Origin: Desulfomicrobium sp. UBA5193 | GTDB lineage: Bacteria; Desulfobacterota; Desulfovibrionia; Desulfovibrionales; Desulfomicrobiaceae | DNA length: 64,000 nucleotides | Assembly: GCA_002412965.1 (NCBI GenBank) | Contig: DHWB01000011.1 | Coordinates: 390,467 to 454,466, forward strand | Direction of reading: 5' to 3' | In this document: positions 25,536 through 33,909 of the stretch, piece by piece | Position numbering within the stretch: the stretch's first letter is position 1 | Layout: every line of letters begins with the position of its first letter | Program-made: the position numbers and the translations under genes | The notes under the pieces: generated by a model | Databases searched by the model: none | What the model saw: only the letters and a program-made list of their open reading frames with translations | Told to the model about the DNA's origin: nothing

Positions 25536-25562
25536 GGGCCGGGTCTGTGAGACTAAAAGTAT
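25536..25562. repeat. Divergent copy of the GGTCTCTGAGACC repeat
   Basis: GGGTCTGTGAGACTAAAAG followed by TAT resembles the copies at 24372-24397 and 24427-24452 with a few mismatches, and lies just after the toxin stop. Together with the upstream copies it flanks the toxin-antitoxin pair on both sides. Confidence 0.5.
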
Positions 25563-25596
25563 CTCTGGTTCAAAGTTTGAAGATCCGCCGGTGGCC

Positions 25597-25715
25597 TCCA
25601 ACTCCCCTCCTGCCAAGGAGGGGTGCCCGAAGGGCGGGGTGGTTTACTCTTACTCGGTTCGGGGAAAACCCCCTCCCCCTTCGGGTACTCCCCCTTGGCA
25701 GGGGGAGATTCAAGA
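25597..25715. repeat. Palindromic GC-rich repeat element (REP/MITE-like)
   Basis: The left half reads CTCCCCTCCTGCCAAGGAGG then GGTGCCCGAAGGGCGGGGTGG; the right half, from about 25667, reads AAACCCCCTCCCCCTTCGGG then TACTCCCCCTTGGCAGGGGG. The halves are imperfect reverse complements around a 25-base centre, so the element can form a long hairpin. Elements of this composition are dispersed in many bacterial genomes. It lies between the toxin gene and the radical SAM gene. Confidence 0.6.
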
Positions 25716-25816
25716 GTGATTTCAAAACTTCACCCTGTTGGGGATAGTTCCAGCAGAAGTCATGTGCGGATGCTTGCGACGACCAGCCATCTCTTTGTTT
25801 CCAAGCCAGACACCCA

Positions 25817-27334
25817 TCACTCCAGATGCCTAGCCTGTCTCTTTCCAGGGCTCTGCGTATTGCTGGCCTGCAAGGAGCCGGGTTTAACAGTCATGTTGTC
25901 TGAAATCACCAAGGGCAGAGGTCGGCCTTTGACCTTGAGAAGATCGGCGGCGATGGCGTTGGCCGCTTCATCTTTGGATAGGCCTAGCTCATCGGTCAGG
26001 TAGGCAAAAAGCAATTCCGCCAAGCGTTTCAAGGCAATCTGCCAGGTGGACATGGTCGCGCCGTACAGCCACTTCGAAAACCGCAGAAATCCCGCATAGA
26101 CATCCTGGTCCGGCCACAGCAGGCGCACGCTGCCTTGAAAGTTACCGCTGTTATAGAGCAGGTCCCAGAACCGGGCCATGCGCTTTAAGTCTTGCATGGC
26201 TGTAAAATCAATCAGGTCGTTGGCCAGGATTTCGTACGGGGGATAGGGCAGGTAGGTCATCTTGTGTATGGCATCGTGTCTGCTGAGGGTGGTGCCGGAC
26301 AGTTTTTTCAGGACGCCGAGCTGGATTTCCGCCTTGGTCAGGCACGCCAGCCGGTTCAGGTTGCGGCCGAAGCTGTCCGCGCTTTCCCCTGGCAGCCCGA
26401 TGATCAGATCCACATGCAGATGGGCATTGGTCTCTTCTTCCAAAAAGCGCAGGTTGGCCGTGATCTTGTCCATATCCAGCCGCCGGTGAATGGACGCGGC
26501 CACATCCGCATTCAGGGTCTGGATGCCGACTTCCAGTTGCAGCGTGCCCGGAGCAAACCGGGTAAGTTTCTCCCGCAATTCAAAAGGAAAATGTTCGGGC
26601 ACGACTTCAAAATGGACCAGAAACGGCGGCTGCCGCTGCAGGAAAAAATCTAAGATAGGGCCGACCCGCTGCATGCTCAGGTTGAAAGTCCGGTCGATGA
26701 ACTTGAAGTTGCGCGCCCCGCGCTCCCAGAGCGTGGCCAGTTCGCGCAGAAAGCGGTCCGGGTCGAAATAGCGGACCTGCTTGTCGATGGAGGACAGGCA
26801 AAATTCGCAGGAAAAGGGGCATCCCCTGGACGCTTCCACATAAATGACCCGATGGGCAATGTCCGCGTCGGTGTACAAGGCGTACGGCATGACCAGGCGG
26901 TCCGGATCGGGTGGGCTGGCCGTGATGATCCGGGGCAACTCGCCGCTGCCTGTCAGATAGGCGCAGCAGAGCTGATGGAACTGTTCTTCGCCTTCACCGC
27001 AGATCACGTGGTCGGCCAGGGAAAAGTCGAGCCGGTGCGGAAAATGGCTGACCTCTGGCCCGCCAAGAACAAGCAGCACCTCGGGCGCAAGGGATTTGAG
27101 AATTCGCACCAGCTGTTCGCATTCCCTCCCGTTCCAGATGTAGACGCCAAGGCCGATGATCCTGGGACGATGGGCCAGGATTTTCTCGGCAACATCGAGC
27201 AGCTGATCCGAAATGATGAATTCCTGGATAACGGCCCGGGGCTGCAGGTCATGCAGATTGGCGTGCAGGTAGCGCAGCCCGATGCTGGGGTGGATATACC
27301 GGGCATTCAGTGTTGTGAGAACAATATCGTACAT
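25817..27334 (-). CDS. B12-binding radical SAM protein (DUF4080-type C-terminus)
   Basis: About 505 residues starting MYDIVLTTLNARYIHPSIG (27334). Residues 1-140 are a cobalamin-binding fold (LVRILKSLAPEVLLVLGGPE). The radical SAM site is EASRGCPFSCEFCLSS near residue 185, with the CxxxCxxC cysteines intact. A TIM-barrel part follows (LQLEVGIQTLNADV, LIIGLPGES), then a helical C-terminal domain. The family is widespread but its reaction is not known; other members are methylthio- or methyltransferases. It lies leftward of the formate dehydrogenase locus and is divergent from it. Confidence 0.82.
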   Translation of the reverse strand: MYDIVLTTLNARYIHPSIGLRYLHANLHDLQPRAVIQEFIISDQLLDVAEKILAHRPRIIGLGVYIWNGRECEQLVRILKSLAPEVLLVLGGPEVSHFPHRLDFSLADHVICGEGEEQFHQLCCAYLTGSGELPRIITASPPDPDRLVMPYALYTDADIAHRVIYVEASRGCPFSCEFCLSSIDKQVRYFDPDRFLRELATLWERGARNFKFIDRTFNLSMQRVGPILDFFLQRQPPFLVHFEVVPEHFPFELREKLTRFAPGTLQLEVGIQTLNADVAASIHRRLDMDKITANLRFLEEETNAHLHVDLIIGLPGESADSFGRNLNRLACLTKAEIQLGVLKKLSGTTLSRHDAIHKMTYLPYPPYEILANDLIDFTAMQDLKRMARFWDLLYNSGNFQGSVRLLWPDQDVYAGFLRFSKWLYGATMSTWQIALKRLAELLFAYLTDELGLSKDEAANAIAADLLKVKGRPLPLVISDNMTVKPGSLQASNTQSPGKRQARHLE

Positions 27335-27871
27335 AGGTAGATGCCTGAGTTTGCTGAATGTTGTCGCGAATTCCAGGGTGGTGCTTGCCTGTCCTTCCAC
27401 GTCCTGGGCGATGGTGGCCACGTTCTCGCTGGCATTTATGAATACCTCCAGTCAAGCCAATGGGGGGCGAACCTGAGCGAGCGAGACGGCAAATATATCC
27501 TGTGCCGCACACCCAGCCCCTGTCCGTGACCTGCACCTCATCAGCCATGAGCCTTCGGAAGTTCTCTTTTTAGCGAGTACTCCTGGCTGCGCTCAGGATA
27601 CTTAGGGGCCATGCATTTCTCGACAAGCTGTTTCCCATCCTGAAGAAGAGCGCCCTCAGGGAAGCTTCGCCGCCAATCCCGCCGCACCGCACCACGTGCA
27701 TGCGAACCATCACGTGATCTTGCTCCCAAATTCGAAGAGAACGTCATATGTATTATTTATAACATATTGATAATATTGATCGATATTGTATCGTAGCATC
27801 ATCTTTGCGTTCGTTGTTCATGCCGCAATGCCTGACGCGGACCCAAGAACCGTAAAACCATGGAGGTTTTG
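27335..27871. promoter_or_regulatory. Promoter region of the formate dehydrogenase operon
   Basis: The 5' part contains a weak leftward frame (68 codons, 27541-27747) that I do not recognise. From 27744 the DNA is AT-rich: an inverted repeat ATATGT (27746-27751) / ACATAT (27762-27767) with a 10-base spacer, then three related octamers ATATTGAT, ATATTGAT and ATATTGTA between 27764 and 27790, and a GATCGATATTGTATCG dyad. These look like regulator sites for fdhA. GGAGG at 27862-27866 is its ribosome-binding site. Confidence 0.45.
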
Positions 27872-30800
27872 ATGACTACGTTTTCACGACGAGGGTTCAT
27901 GAAACTGACCGGGGCGGGCGTTGCGGCCGTGTCCCTGTCCCAACTGGGGTTCGATCTGAAGCCCGCCTACGCCTACGCTAAGGCGCTGAAGATCGAGGGG
28001 GCCAAGGAGGTCATCTCGACCTGCGCTTTCTGCTCCTGCGGCTGCCAGATCATCATGCACATCAAGGACGGCAAGATCATCAGTTCCGAGGGCGATCCGG
28101 ATTATCCGGTCAGCGAAGGCTCGCTGTGTCCCAAGGGCGCTGCGTTCTATTCCATGCACGTCAGCGATCACCGTGTGCTCGTGCCCAAATACCGGGCGCC
28201 GGGCAGCGACAAATGGGAAGAGAAGGATTGGGACTGGATGCTCGACAAGATCGCGCGCAAGATCAAGGACACGCGCGACAAGGACTTCCAGCTCACCAAT
28301 GACAAGGGTGTGACCGTCAACCGATGGGAATCCTATTTCCAGCTGGGCACATCCCAGATGGACAATGAAGAATGTTCCGTCACGCATCAAATGTGTCGGG
28401 CGCTGGGAGGCATATACATCGACCATCAGGCCCGGGTCTGACACAGCCCCACTGTACCGGCTCTGGCAGAGTCGTTCGGACGTGGCGCGATGACCCAGCA
28501 TTGGATTGATATCAAGAACGCCAATGCTATTCTGATAATGGGCAGCAATGCTGCCGAACACCATCCCATTTCCTTCAAATGGGTTTTGAAGGCCAAGGAC
28601 GCGGGGGCCAAGGTGATCCATGTGGATCCGAAATTCTCGCGCACGTCGGCCAGGAGCGATCTGCATGTTCCGCTCCGTTCCGGCACGGATATCGCTTTCC
28701 TGGGCGGCATGGTGAAGTACATTCTGGAGAAGGATCTGATCCAGAAGGAATACGTCACCGAATACACCAACGCCTCCTTTATCGTCGGCGATGACTACAC
28801 GTTCGAGGACGGCCTTTTCTCGGGCTATGATCCGGAAAAGAAGAAGTACGACCAGAAGAAGTGGGCCTTCGCCAAGGACGAGAACGGAGTCTCCAAGCGC
28901 GACAAGACCCTTAAAGATCCCCGTTGCGTCTATCAGCTTTTGAAAAAGCACTATGACCGGTACAATCTGGACACCGTGTCCTCCATCACCGGCGTGTCCA
29001 AGGAAAATTTGCTTGCCGTGTATGAGATCTACACGGCGACCGGCAAGCCGGACAAGGCCGGAACCATGATGTACGCCTTGGGCTGGACCCAGCATTCCGT
29101 GGGCGTGCAGAACATCCGCCTTGGCGCGATGGTCCAGCTCCTTTTGGGCAACATCGGCGTGGCCGGTGGCGGCGTCAACGCCCTGCGTGGCGAGCCCAAC
29201 GTCCAGGGCTCCACGGACCATGCCCTGCTCTGGCACATCATCCCCGGTTACAACGCCGTGCCGACATCGGCCTGGCCGACTCTGGAAGAGTACCAGAAGG
29301 CCAACACCCCCGTCACCAAGGATCCCAAAAGCGTGAACTGGTGGGGCAACCGGCCCAAATACGTGGTCAGCCTGCTCAAGGGCTGGTTTGGCGACAAGGC
29401 CACGCCCGAGAACGAGTTCTGCTACAATCTGCTGCCCAAGGTCGAGCCGGGCGTGGACTATGCGAGCATAGTCATGTTCGACCGCATGTACGAGGGCAAG
29501 ATGAAGGGCGGCATGATCTTCGGTCATAACCCGACCATGAGCATGCCCAATACCCACAAGATACGTGAAGCCATGCAGAAGCTTGAATGGCTGGTGGTGG
29601 GCGAGGCCCATGACACCGAGACCTGTTCATACTGGCGTGGTCCGGGAGTGGACTCCAAGAAGGTCAAGACGGAAGTCTTCCTGCTGCCTTCCTGCCAGCG
29701 CGGCGAAAAAGACGGCACCACCTCCAACTCCGGTCGTTGGCATCAATGGCACTACAAAGGCTACGAGCCGGCGGGCAAGAGTCAGTCCATGGGCTGGATG
29801 GTGGTCGAGATCATGAAACGCGTGCGCGCTCTCTATGAAAAGGAAAAGGGCGCGTTTCCGGAAGGTGTCCTGACCCACGTATGGCCCGAAAAGTACGATG
29901 CCGAGGAAAGGGCCAGGCAGATCAACGGTAAGTTCACCAAAGATGTGACCATCAAGGACGTGACCTACAAGAAGGGTGACCAGGTGCCCGGCTTCGCCCT
30001 GTTGCAGGCCGACGGTTCCACCACCAGCCTGAACTGGGTCTATTGCGGCGGTTATCCGGCGGCGGACAAGAACCTGGCCAAGCGCCGCGACCTGACCCAG
30101 ACGCCCATGCAGGCCAAGCTCGGCCTCTTCCCCGGCTACTCGTGGGCCTGGCCCATGAACCGGCGCATCATCTACAACCGTGCTTCTGTCGACGTGAACG
30201 GCAAGCCCTTCAACCCGGAGCTGCCCGTCATCATGTGGGAAGGGGACAAGTGGGTTGGCGATATCCCGGACGGCCCGGCTCCGCCCATGGCCATGGAAAA
30301 GGGCGTCTATCCCTTCATCATGCACACGGAAGGCCACGGCCAGCTCTTCGGTCCCGGCCGCGTGGACGGTCCGTTCCCGGAACACTATGAACCGGCCGAG
30401 ACGCCCGTGACCAAGAACCCGTTCTCGGGCCAGATGAGCAATCCATGCATGAAGGTCAGCAAGACCGACAAGGACCTGCTCGCCAAGAACGGCGATCCGA
30501 AATACCCCATCGTGCTGACCACCTACAGCATGACCGAACACTGGTGCGGCGGTGGCGACACCCGCAACACCCCGTATCTGCTTGAAGCCGAACCGCAGCT
30601 GTATGTGGAGATGAGCCACGAACTGGCGGCGGAGAAGGGCATCAAGAACGGCGACCATGTGGTGGTCGAGAGCATTCGCGGCAAGGTCGAAGCCGTGGCC
30701 ATGGTCACGGTGCGCATCACGCCGTTCACGGTGGAGGGCAAGACCGTGCACCTCATCGGCATGCCTTTCTGTTTTGGCTGGACAACGCCCGGTGTGGGCG

Positions 30801-30916
30801 ACGCCACGAACCGTTTGACTCCGTCCGTTGGTGATCCGAACACCACCATACCGGAGTACAAGGCGTGTCTGGTGAATATCCGCAAGGCCGACAAGGTCAC
30901 GGAACTGGCCGTTTAA
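27872..30916 (+). CDS. fdhA: Formate dehydrogenase alpha subunit, selenocysteine-containing, Tat-exported
   Basis: 1014 residues, reading through an in-frame UGA at 28439-28441 as selenocysteine (U190). The flanking protein is continuous: IYIDHQARV-U-HSPTVPALAES, the family active site. The N-terminus has a Tat signal SRRGFMK; a [4Fe-4S] site follows (C51, C54, C58, C86), then the Mo/W-bis-MGD domains. The enzyme oxidises formate or reduces CO2 in the periplasm with the beta subunit. A hairpin fitting a bacterial SECIS element lies at 28452-28469. Start ATG 27872 is five bases after GGAGG; the upstream ATG at 27860 would bury the Tat signal. Desulfovibrio homologues are about this length. Confidence 0.95.
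28439..28475 (+). promoter_or_regulatory. Selenocysteine UGA codon and SECIS-like hairpin in fdhA
   Basis: After UGA 28439-28441 the mRNA can fold CUG (28452-28454) and CC (28457-28458) with GG (28465-28466) and CAG (28467-28469), leaving a bulged UA and an apical loop GGCUCU. The distance from UGA and the bulged U below a GC-rich tip resemble the E. coli fdhF SECIS. This directs SelB-dependent insertion of selenocysteine. Confidence 0.75.
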
Positions 30917-30931
30917 GCAGGGAGGAACATC

Positions 30932-31702
30932 ATGGCGAAGAGCATCTTCATCGATACCACCCGCTGCACGGCTTGCCGTGGCTGTCAGGTGGCGTGCAAG
31001 CAGTGGCACGGACACGAGGCCGTGCCCACAAAACAGACCGGCACCCATCAGAATCCGCCGGATCTGACCCCCAACAACTTCAAACTGGTCCGTTTCTCCG
31101 AACACAAGATCGACGGACACATTCATTGGCTCTTCTTTCCCGACCAGTGCCGCCATTGTCTGCAGCCTGCCTGCAAGGCCACGGCGGACATGTATGTGGA
31201 CGGCGCCATCGTGATCGACGAAGCCACGGGCATCGTCGTCTGCACGGAAAAGAGCAAGAAGCTGACCAAGGAACAGTGCGACGAGATCATCGAATCCTGT
31301 CCCTACAACATTCCGCGCCGCAACGAGGTTTCGGGCGAGCTGGCCAAGTGCGACATGTGCATCGATCGCGTCCAGGCGGGCCTTGTGCCCATGTGCGTGA
31401 AAACCTGCTGCACGGGGGCCATGAGCTTCGGCGAACGCGAGGACATGCTCATCAAGGCCAAGCTGCGGCTGACCCAGGCTCAGGCGGATCTTGAGAGGCC
31501 GAAGTCCGAACTTGAGACCAAGATCGCCTGCGATGTGCACAAGAGCTGCACGATCCTCGATCAGGAAGATCTGGGTGTCATCTACTTCCTGGAAATGCCC
31601 AGGGAACTGTACCATCAGTATGCCGCCCGCGAGATCAAGCCCCTGAACAGGGCTGATTTTCTGGCGAGCCTGACGAAGCCCTTCAAGAACATTCTGGGCT
31701 GA
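30932..31702 (+). CDS. fdhB: Formate dehydrogenase beta subunit, four-cluster ferredoxin
   Basis: 256 residues with four cysteine groups for [4Fe-4S] clusters: CTACRGCQVACKQWHG, CRHCLQPACKA, an ESCPYNIPRR motif and CDMCIDRVQAGLVPMCVKTC. It passes electrons from the Mo/W-selenocysteine subunit to periplasmic cytochrome c3. It lies 15 bases after fdhA with AGGGAGG upstream of the ATG. There is no signal peptide; it should be exported by hitchhiking with the Tat-targeted alpha subunit. The C-terminal 60 residues (LETKIACDVHKSC...) complete the soluble form without a membrane anchor. Confidence 0.93.
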   Translation: MAKSIFIDTTRCTACRGCQVACKQWHGHEAVPTKQTGTHQNPPDLTPNNFKLVRFSEHKIDGHIHWLFFPDQCRHCLQPACKATADMYVDGAIVIDEATGIVVCTEKSKKLTKEQCDEIIESCPYNIPRRNEVSGELAKCDMCIDRVQAGLVPMCVKTCCTGAMSFGEREDMLIKAKLRLTQAQADLERPKSELETKIACDVHKSCTILDQEDLGVIYFLEMPRELYHQYAAREIKPLNRADFLASLTKPFKNILG

Positions 31703-31718
31703 CGCATTCATTAACTTC

Positions 31719-31750
31719 GGCCCGCCGGAATCCCGGCGGGCCGCTTTCTC
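31719..31750 (+). terminator. Hairpin between fdhB and fdhE
   Basis: GGCCCGCCGG (31719-31728) pairs perfectly with CCGGCGGGCC (31733-31742), loop AATC, followed by GCTTTCTC. It may terminate or attenuate transcription so that fdhE is made at a lower level than the structural subunits. Confidence 0.6.
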
Positions 31751-31761
31751 AAGGAGCAGAC

Positions 31762-32697
31762 ATGCCGAGCACTGGAATTCAGACCAAGGAGAGCGCACTT
31801 GACCTCCTGGCCAAACGCCACGAGCCCTTTCAGGAGATCATAAACCGCTTCGGCTTGCTTCTCTGCCGTCAGACCGAGCTGCGGACAGAGCTTCCACTCG
31901 CAAACATAGATGCGGTGACTGTTGACGAGGATCGGTTTCTGTCTGGGGAGGCGCTGGTCAGCTTCGTGAACAGCGAGATTTTCGCAACGGCTTTCAAGGC
32001 GGCGGCATTGCGCGTGTGGCCCGTGACGGGCGTGATTTTTCCGGCATTGGCCGAAAGTCTCACGGATCTTGGGCGGAAGCTGGACGCGGATCAGGCATGG
32101 ACCAGCCTCTGTCTGAAGGCCGTGGTCCATGGCGAGGCCGAGGCTCTGGATCTGGCTGCGGGAAAGGCCGCGGTCAGCCCCGATTTCCTGCTCATGGCCC
32201 TGCGCGCGGCGTATGGCCCATGCATCGCGGCCCAGAGGCCGGCCCTTTTGGCCCTCGCGCCCGCGAAGCTGTGGCGCAATCCCCATTGTCCGGTCTGCGG
32301 CTCCGATCCGGACCTTGCCGTGCTCGAAAATCATCCCGACCCATCCGAATTTCTGATCTCCAAAAGCGGGGAGCTCTGGCATCATTGCCCGGTCTGCGCC
32401 CATCGCTGGCGCTTTGTACGCATGATCTGTCCAGGTTGCGGCAACCAGGAGCACGAACGCATCACGCGCTTTTCCCTTCCGGATTCCCCGCGCGAACACA
32501 TCTATGCCTGTGAGGACTGCCAGCAGTACCTGCCTTGTCTGGACTTGGTGGAGCATTCCGAGACCGTTGACTTTGATCTGGCCGCTTTGGGGCTGGTGCA
32601 TCTGGACGCCGTGGCCCAGAGCAGAGGATACTCTCCCTTGTCCCCGGCCCCCTGGACCGCCCTGGGACTCGCGCAGAAACAGGCCAAGGCCTCATGA
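31762..32697 (+). CDS. fdhE: Formate dehydrogenase accessory protein FdhE
   Basis: 311 residues. The FdhE family is defined by paired CxxC rubredoxin-like centres, and four are seen: CPVCGSD (residue 175), CPVCAHRW (near 212), CPGCGNQEHE, and CEDCQQYLPCLD, all in the C-terminal half. FdhE acts in the cytoplasm in assembly of formate dehydrogenase, and binds the catalytic subunit. AAGGAG precedes the ATG. It follows fdhB after a stable hairpin. Confidence 0.9.
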   Translation: MPSTGIQTKESALDLLAKRHEPFQEIINRFGLLLCRQTELRTELPLANIDAVTVDEDRFLSGEALVSFVNSEIFATAFKAAALRVWPVTGVIFPALAESLTDLGRKLDADQAWTSLCLKAVVHGEAEALDLAAGKAAVSPDFLLMALRAAYGPCIAAQRPALLALAPAKLWRNPHCPVCGSDPDLAVLENHPDPSEFLISKSGELWHHCPVCAHRWRFVRMICPGCGNQEHERITRFSLPDSPREHIYACEDCQQYLPCLDLVEHSETVDFDLAALGLVHLDAVAQSRGYSPLSPAPWTALGLAQKQAKAS

Positions 32698-32729
32698 TTT
32701 TCTGATTTTCACCCTCCTCCACGGTGATG

Positions 32730-32771
32730 GGCCGTTGGCGGACCGGGCGGGTCCGCTGGCGGCCGTTTTTT
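32730..32771. terminator. Rho-independent terminator after fdhE
   Basis: A 15-bp stem with three G-U pairs joins 32730-32744 (GGCCGTTGGCGGACC) to 32750-32764 (GGTCCGCTGGCGGCC), loop about five bases, followed by GTTTTTTAT. It ends the fdh operon; the convergent transposase-like gene stops at 32770 inside it. Confidence 0.8.
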
Positions 32772-33618
32772 ATGCGGCAGGCCTGGGCACGAAGGAACAG
32801 AGCGCTTGCGCCAGGACGGGAATCAGATCCTCGTTTCGTGCATTGTAGCGCAGCTCCCATTCCTTCAGATAGAGCGGAAAATGCGAGGCCGGCACGCCGC
32901 GCATCTGACGCAGGCGGTGCTTGGCGAAGCTCCAGAAGGAGGAGGCCTCGACGGGCAGGCGCTTGTCCGCGTGCCTTATGTACCGGGCGGGCCACAGCCC
33001 GGGGCCGCAGGTGACGAGCGTCTGGTACTGCTTGTAGGGCGCGGTGTAGACCACCTGACCGATGCTTGCTGTCTTGAGGTAGAAATTGAGCTTGAAGTGC
33101 AGCAGATTTTCAGCGCGCAGGTCCGGCAGCAGATCGCAGATGGCCACGCCGCCGAGCTCGATGATGCCAAAGACCGGTGCGTTGACGATTTCCAGGGTGG
33201 GCAGGGGATTGCCGGGTCCGGGCCAGACGCCCGCCTCATAGAGACGCCCGGCGTCCAGCGCCTGGGCCACGATGGCCCGCCGCACGGTATCCGCCGCCTT
33301 GAGAATGGTGGCATAACTGACCTCCATTTCCGTCGCGATGCTTGCGGGCGCGATGTCCAGCGCAAAGAGCTTCAGGAACCAGAGCCACTGCCGCGAGGTG
33401 AAGGCGCAACGGCTCAGGTAGCGGCGGCTGAAGTCGTGAAAGGTGTAGCCGCAGCGTCCGCATCTGCGTCTGCCATCGGCGAGACGGTAGAGTTTGCGAT
33501 TTTTACAGGTAGGACAATGCCGCTGATGGTTTTTCCAGCAAAAATCCAAGAAAAATTTGCGTGCGCTTTTTTCTGAAAAAGTCAATTTATTAAAGCTTAT
33601 TATATTTATTTTTGTCAT
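32770..33618 (-). CDS. IS1595/ISXO2-like transposase homologue, probably domesticated
   Basis: About 282 residues from MTKINIISFNKLTFSEKSAR; a frame reaching 33702 exists but its first codons lie in an operator. The N-terminus has an IS1595-type zinc ribbon (HCPTCKNRKLYRL ... RCGRCGYTFHDFS) and a helix-turn-helix (LDIAPASIATEMEVSYATIL). The region where the ISXO2 DDE domain normally shows a GxxEVDE motif reads FGIIELGGVAICDLLPDLRA, and I cannot place the catalytic triad. No inverted repeats flank the gene. It may be a DNA-binding regulator derived from a transposase, or a decaying transposase. Confidence 0.6.
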   Translation of the reverse strand: MTKINIISFNKLTFSEKSARKFFLDFCWKNHQRHCPTCKNRKLYRLADGRRRCGRCGYTFHDFSRRYLSRCAFTSRQWLWFLKLFALDIAPASIATEMEVSYATILKAADTVRRAIVAQALDAGRLYEAGVWPGPGNPLPTLEIVNAPVFGIIELGGVAICDLLPDLRAENLLHFKLNFYLKTASIGQVVYTAPYKQYQTLVTCGPGLWPARYIRHADKRLPVEASSFWSFAKHRLRQMRGVPASHFPLYLKEWELRYNARNEDLIPVLAQALCSFVPRPAA

Positions 33619-33690
33619 TGCTTTCAGTGTCAGATCGTTGATGTGTGCATGCTCGGCAACCCGCTTGTTCGCGTTTCTGTCACAAACAAA

Positions 33691-33708
33691 GATGCCAAAC
33701 AAGGCATA
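33691..33708. promoter_or_regulatory. TATGYC-N6-GRCATA operator, copy 1 (upstream of FmdE-MoeA gene)
   Basis: GATGCC-AAACAA-GGCATA, a palindrome with a 6-base spacer and one mismatch to the consensus built from the five copies in this window. It lies about 200 bases before the FmdE-MoeA start and upstream of the transposase-like gene on the other strand. Confidence 0.55.
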
Positions 33709-33909
33709 ATAATAAGCTCGTCTTAAAAAAATGGATCAAAAAGAGACAGTTGTTTGTCATTTTTGTGTAACCATCCGTACTTTAATATGAATTTTATTGA
33801 GTCGGCAGGGCCAAAGCGTTGGGTTGTGGAGGGCGCGTGTGTTGATGATGGGGAGTCGCGTGATAGGTTCGCAGCCGACATTCCCTGAAATTTCACATTT
33901 GGAGCGCCC

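Noticed and set aside
27541..27747. Leftward 68-codon ORF upstream of fdhA
   Set aside because: No recognisable motif, no good ribosome-binding site, and it overlaps the apparent promoter region; noted only within the promoter entry.
27860..28441. fdhA broken by a nonsense mutation at 28439
   Set aside because: The UGA is at the known selenocysteine position, both sides align to one protein and a SECIS-like hairpin follows.
27884..31798. Long minus-strand ORFs opposite fdhA and fdhB
   Set aside because: Shadow frames of a well-identified operon.
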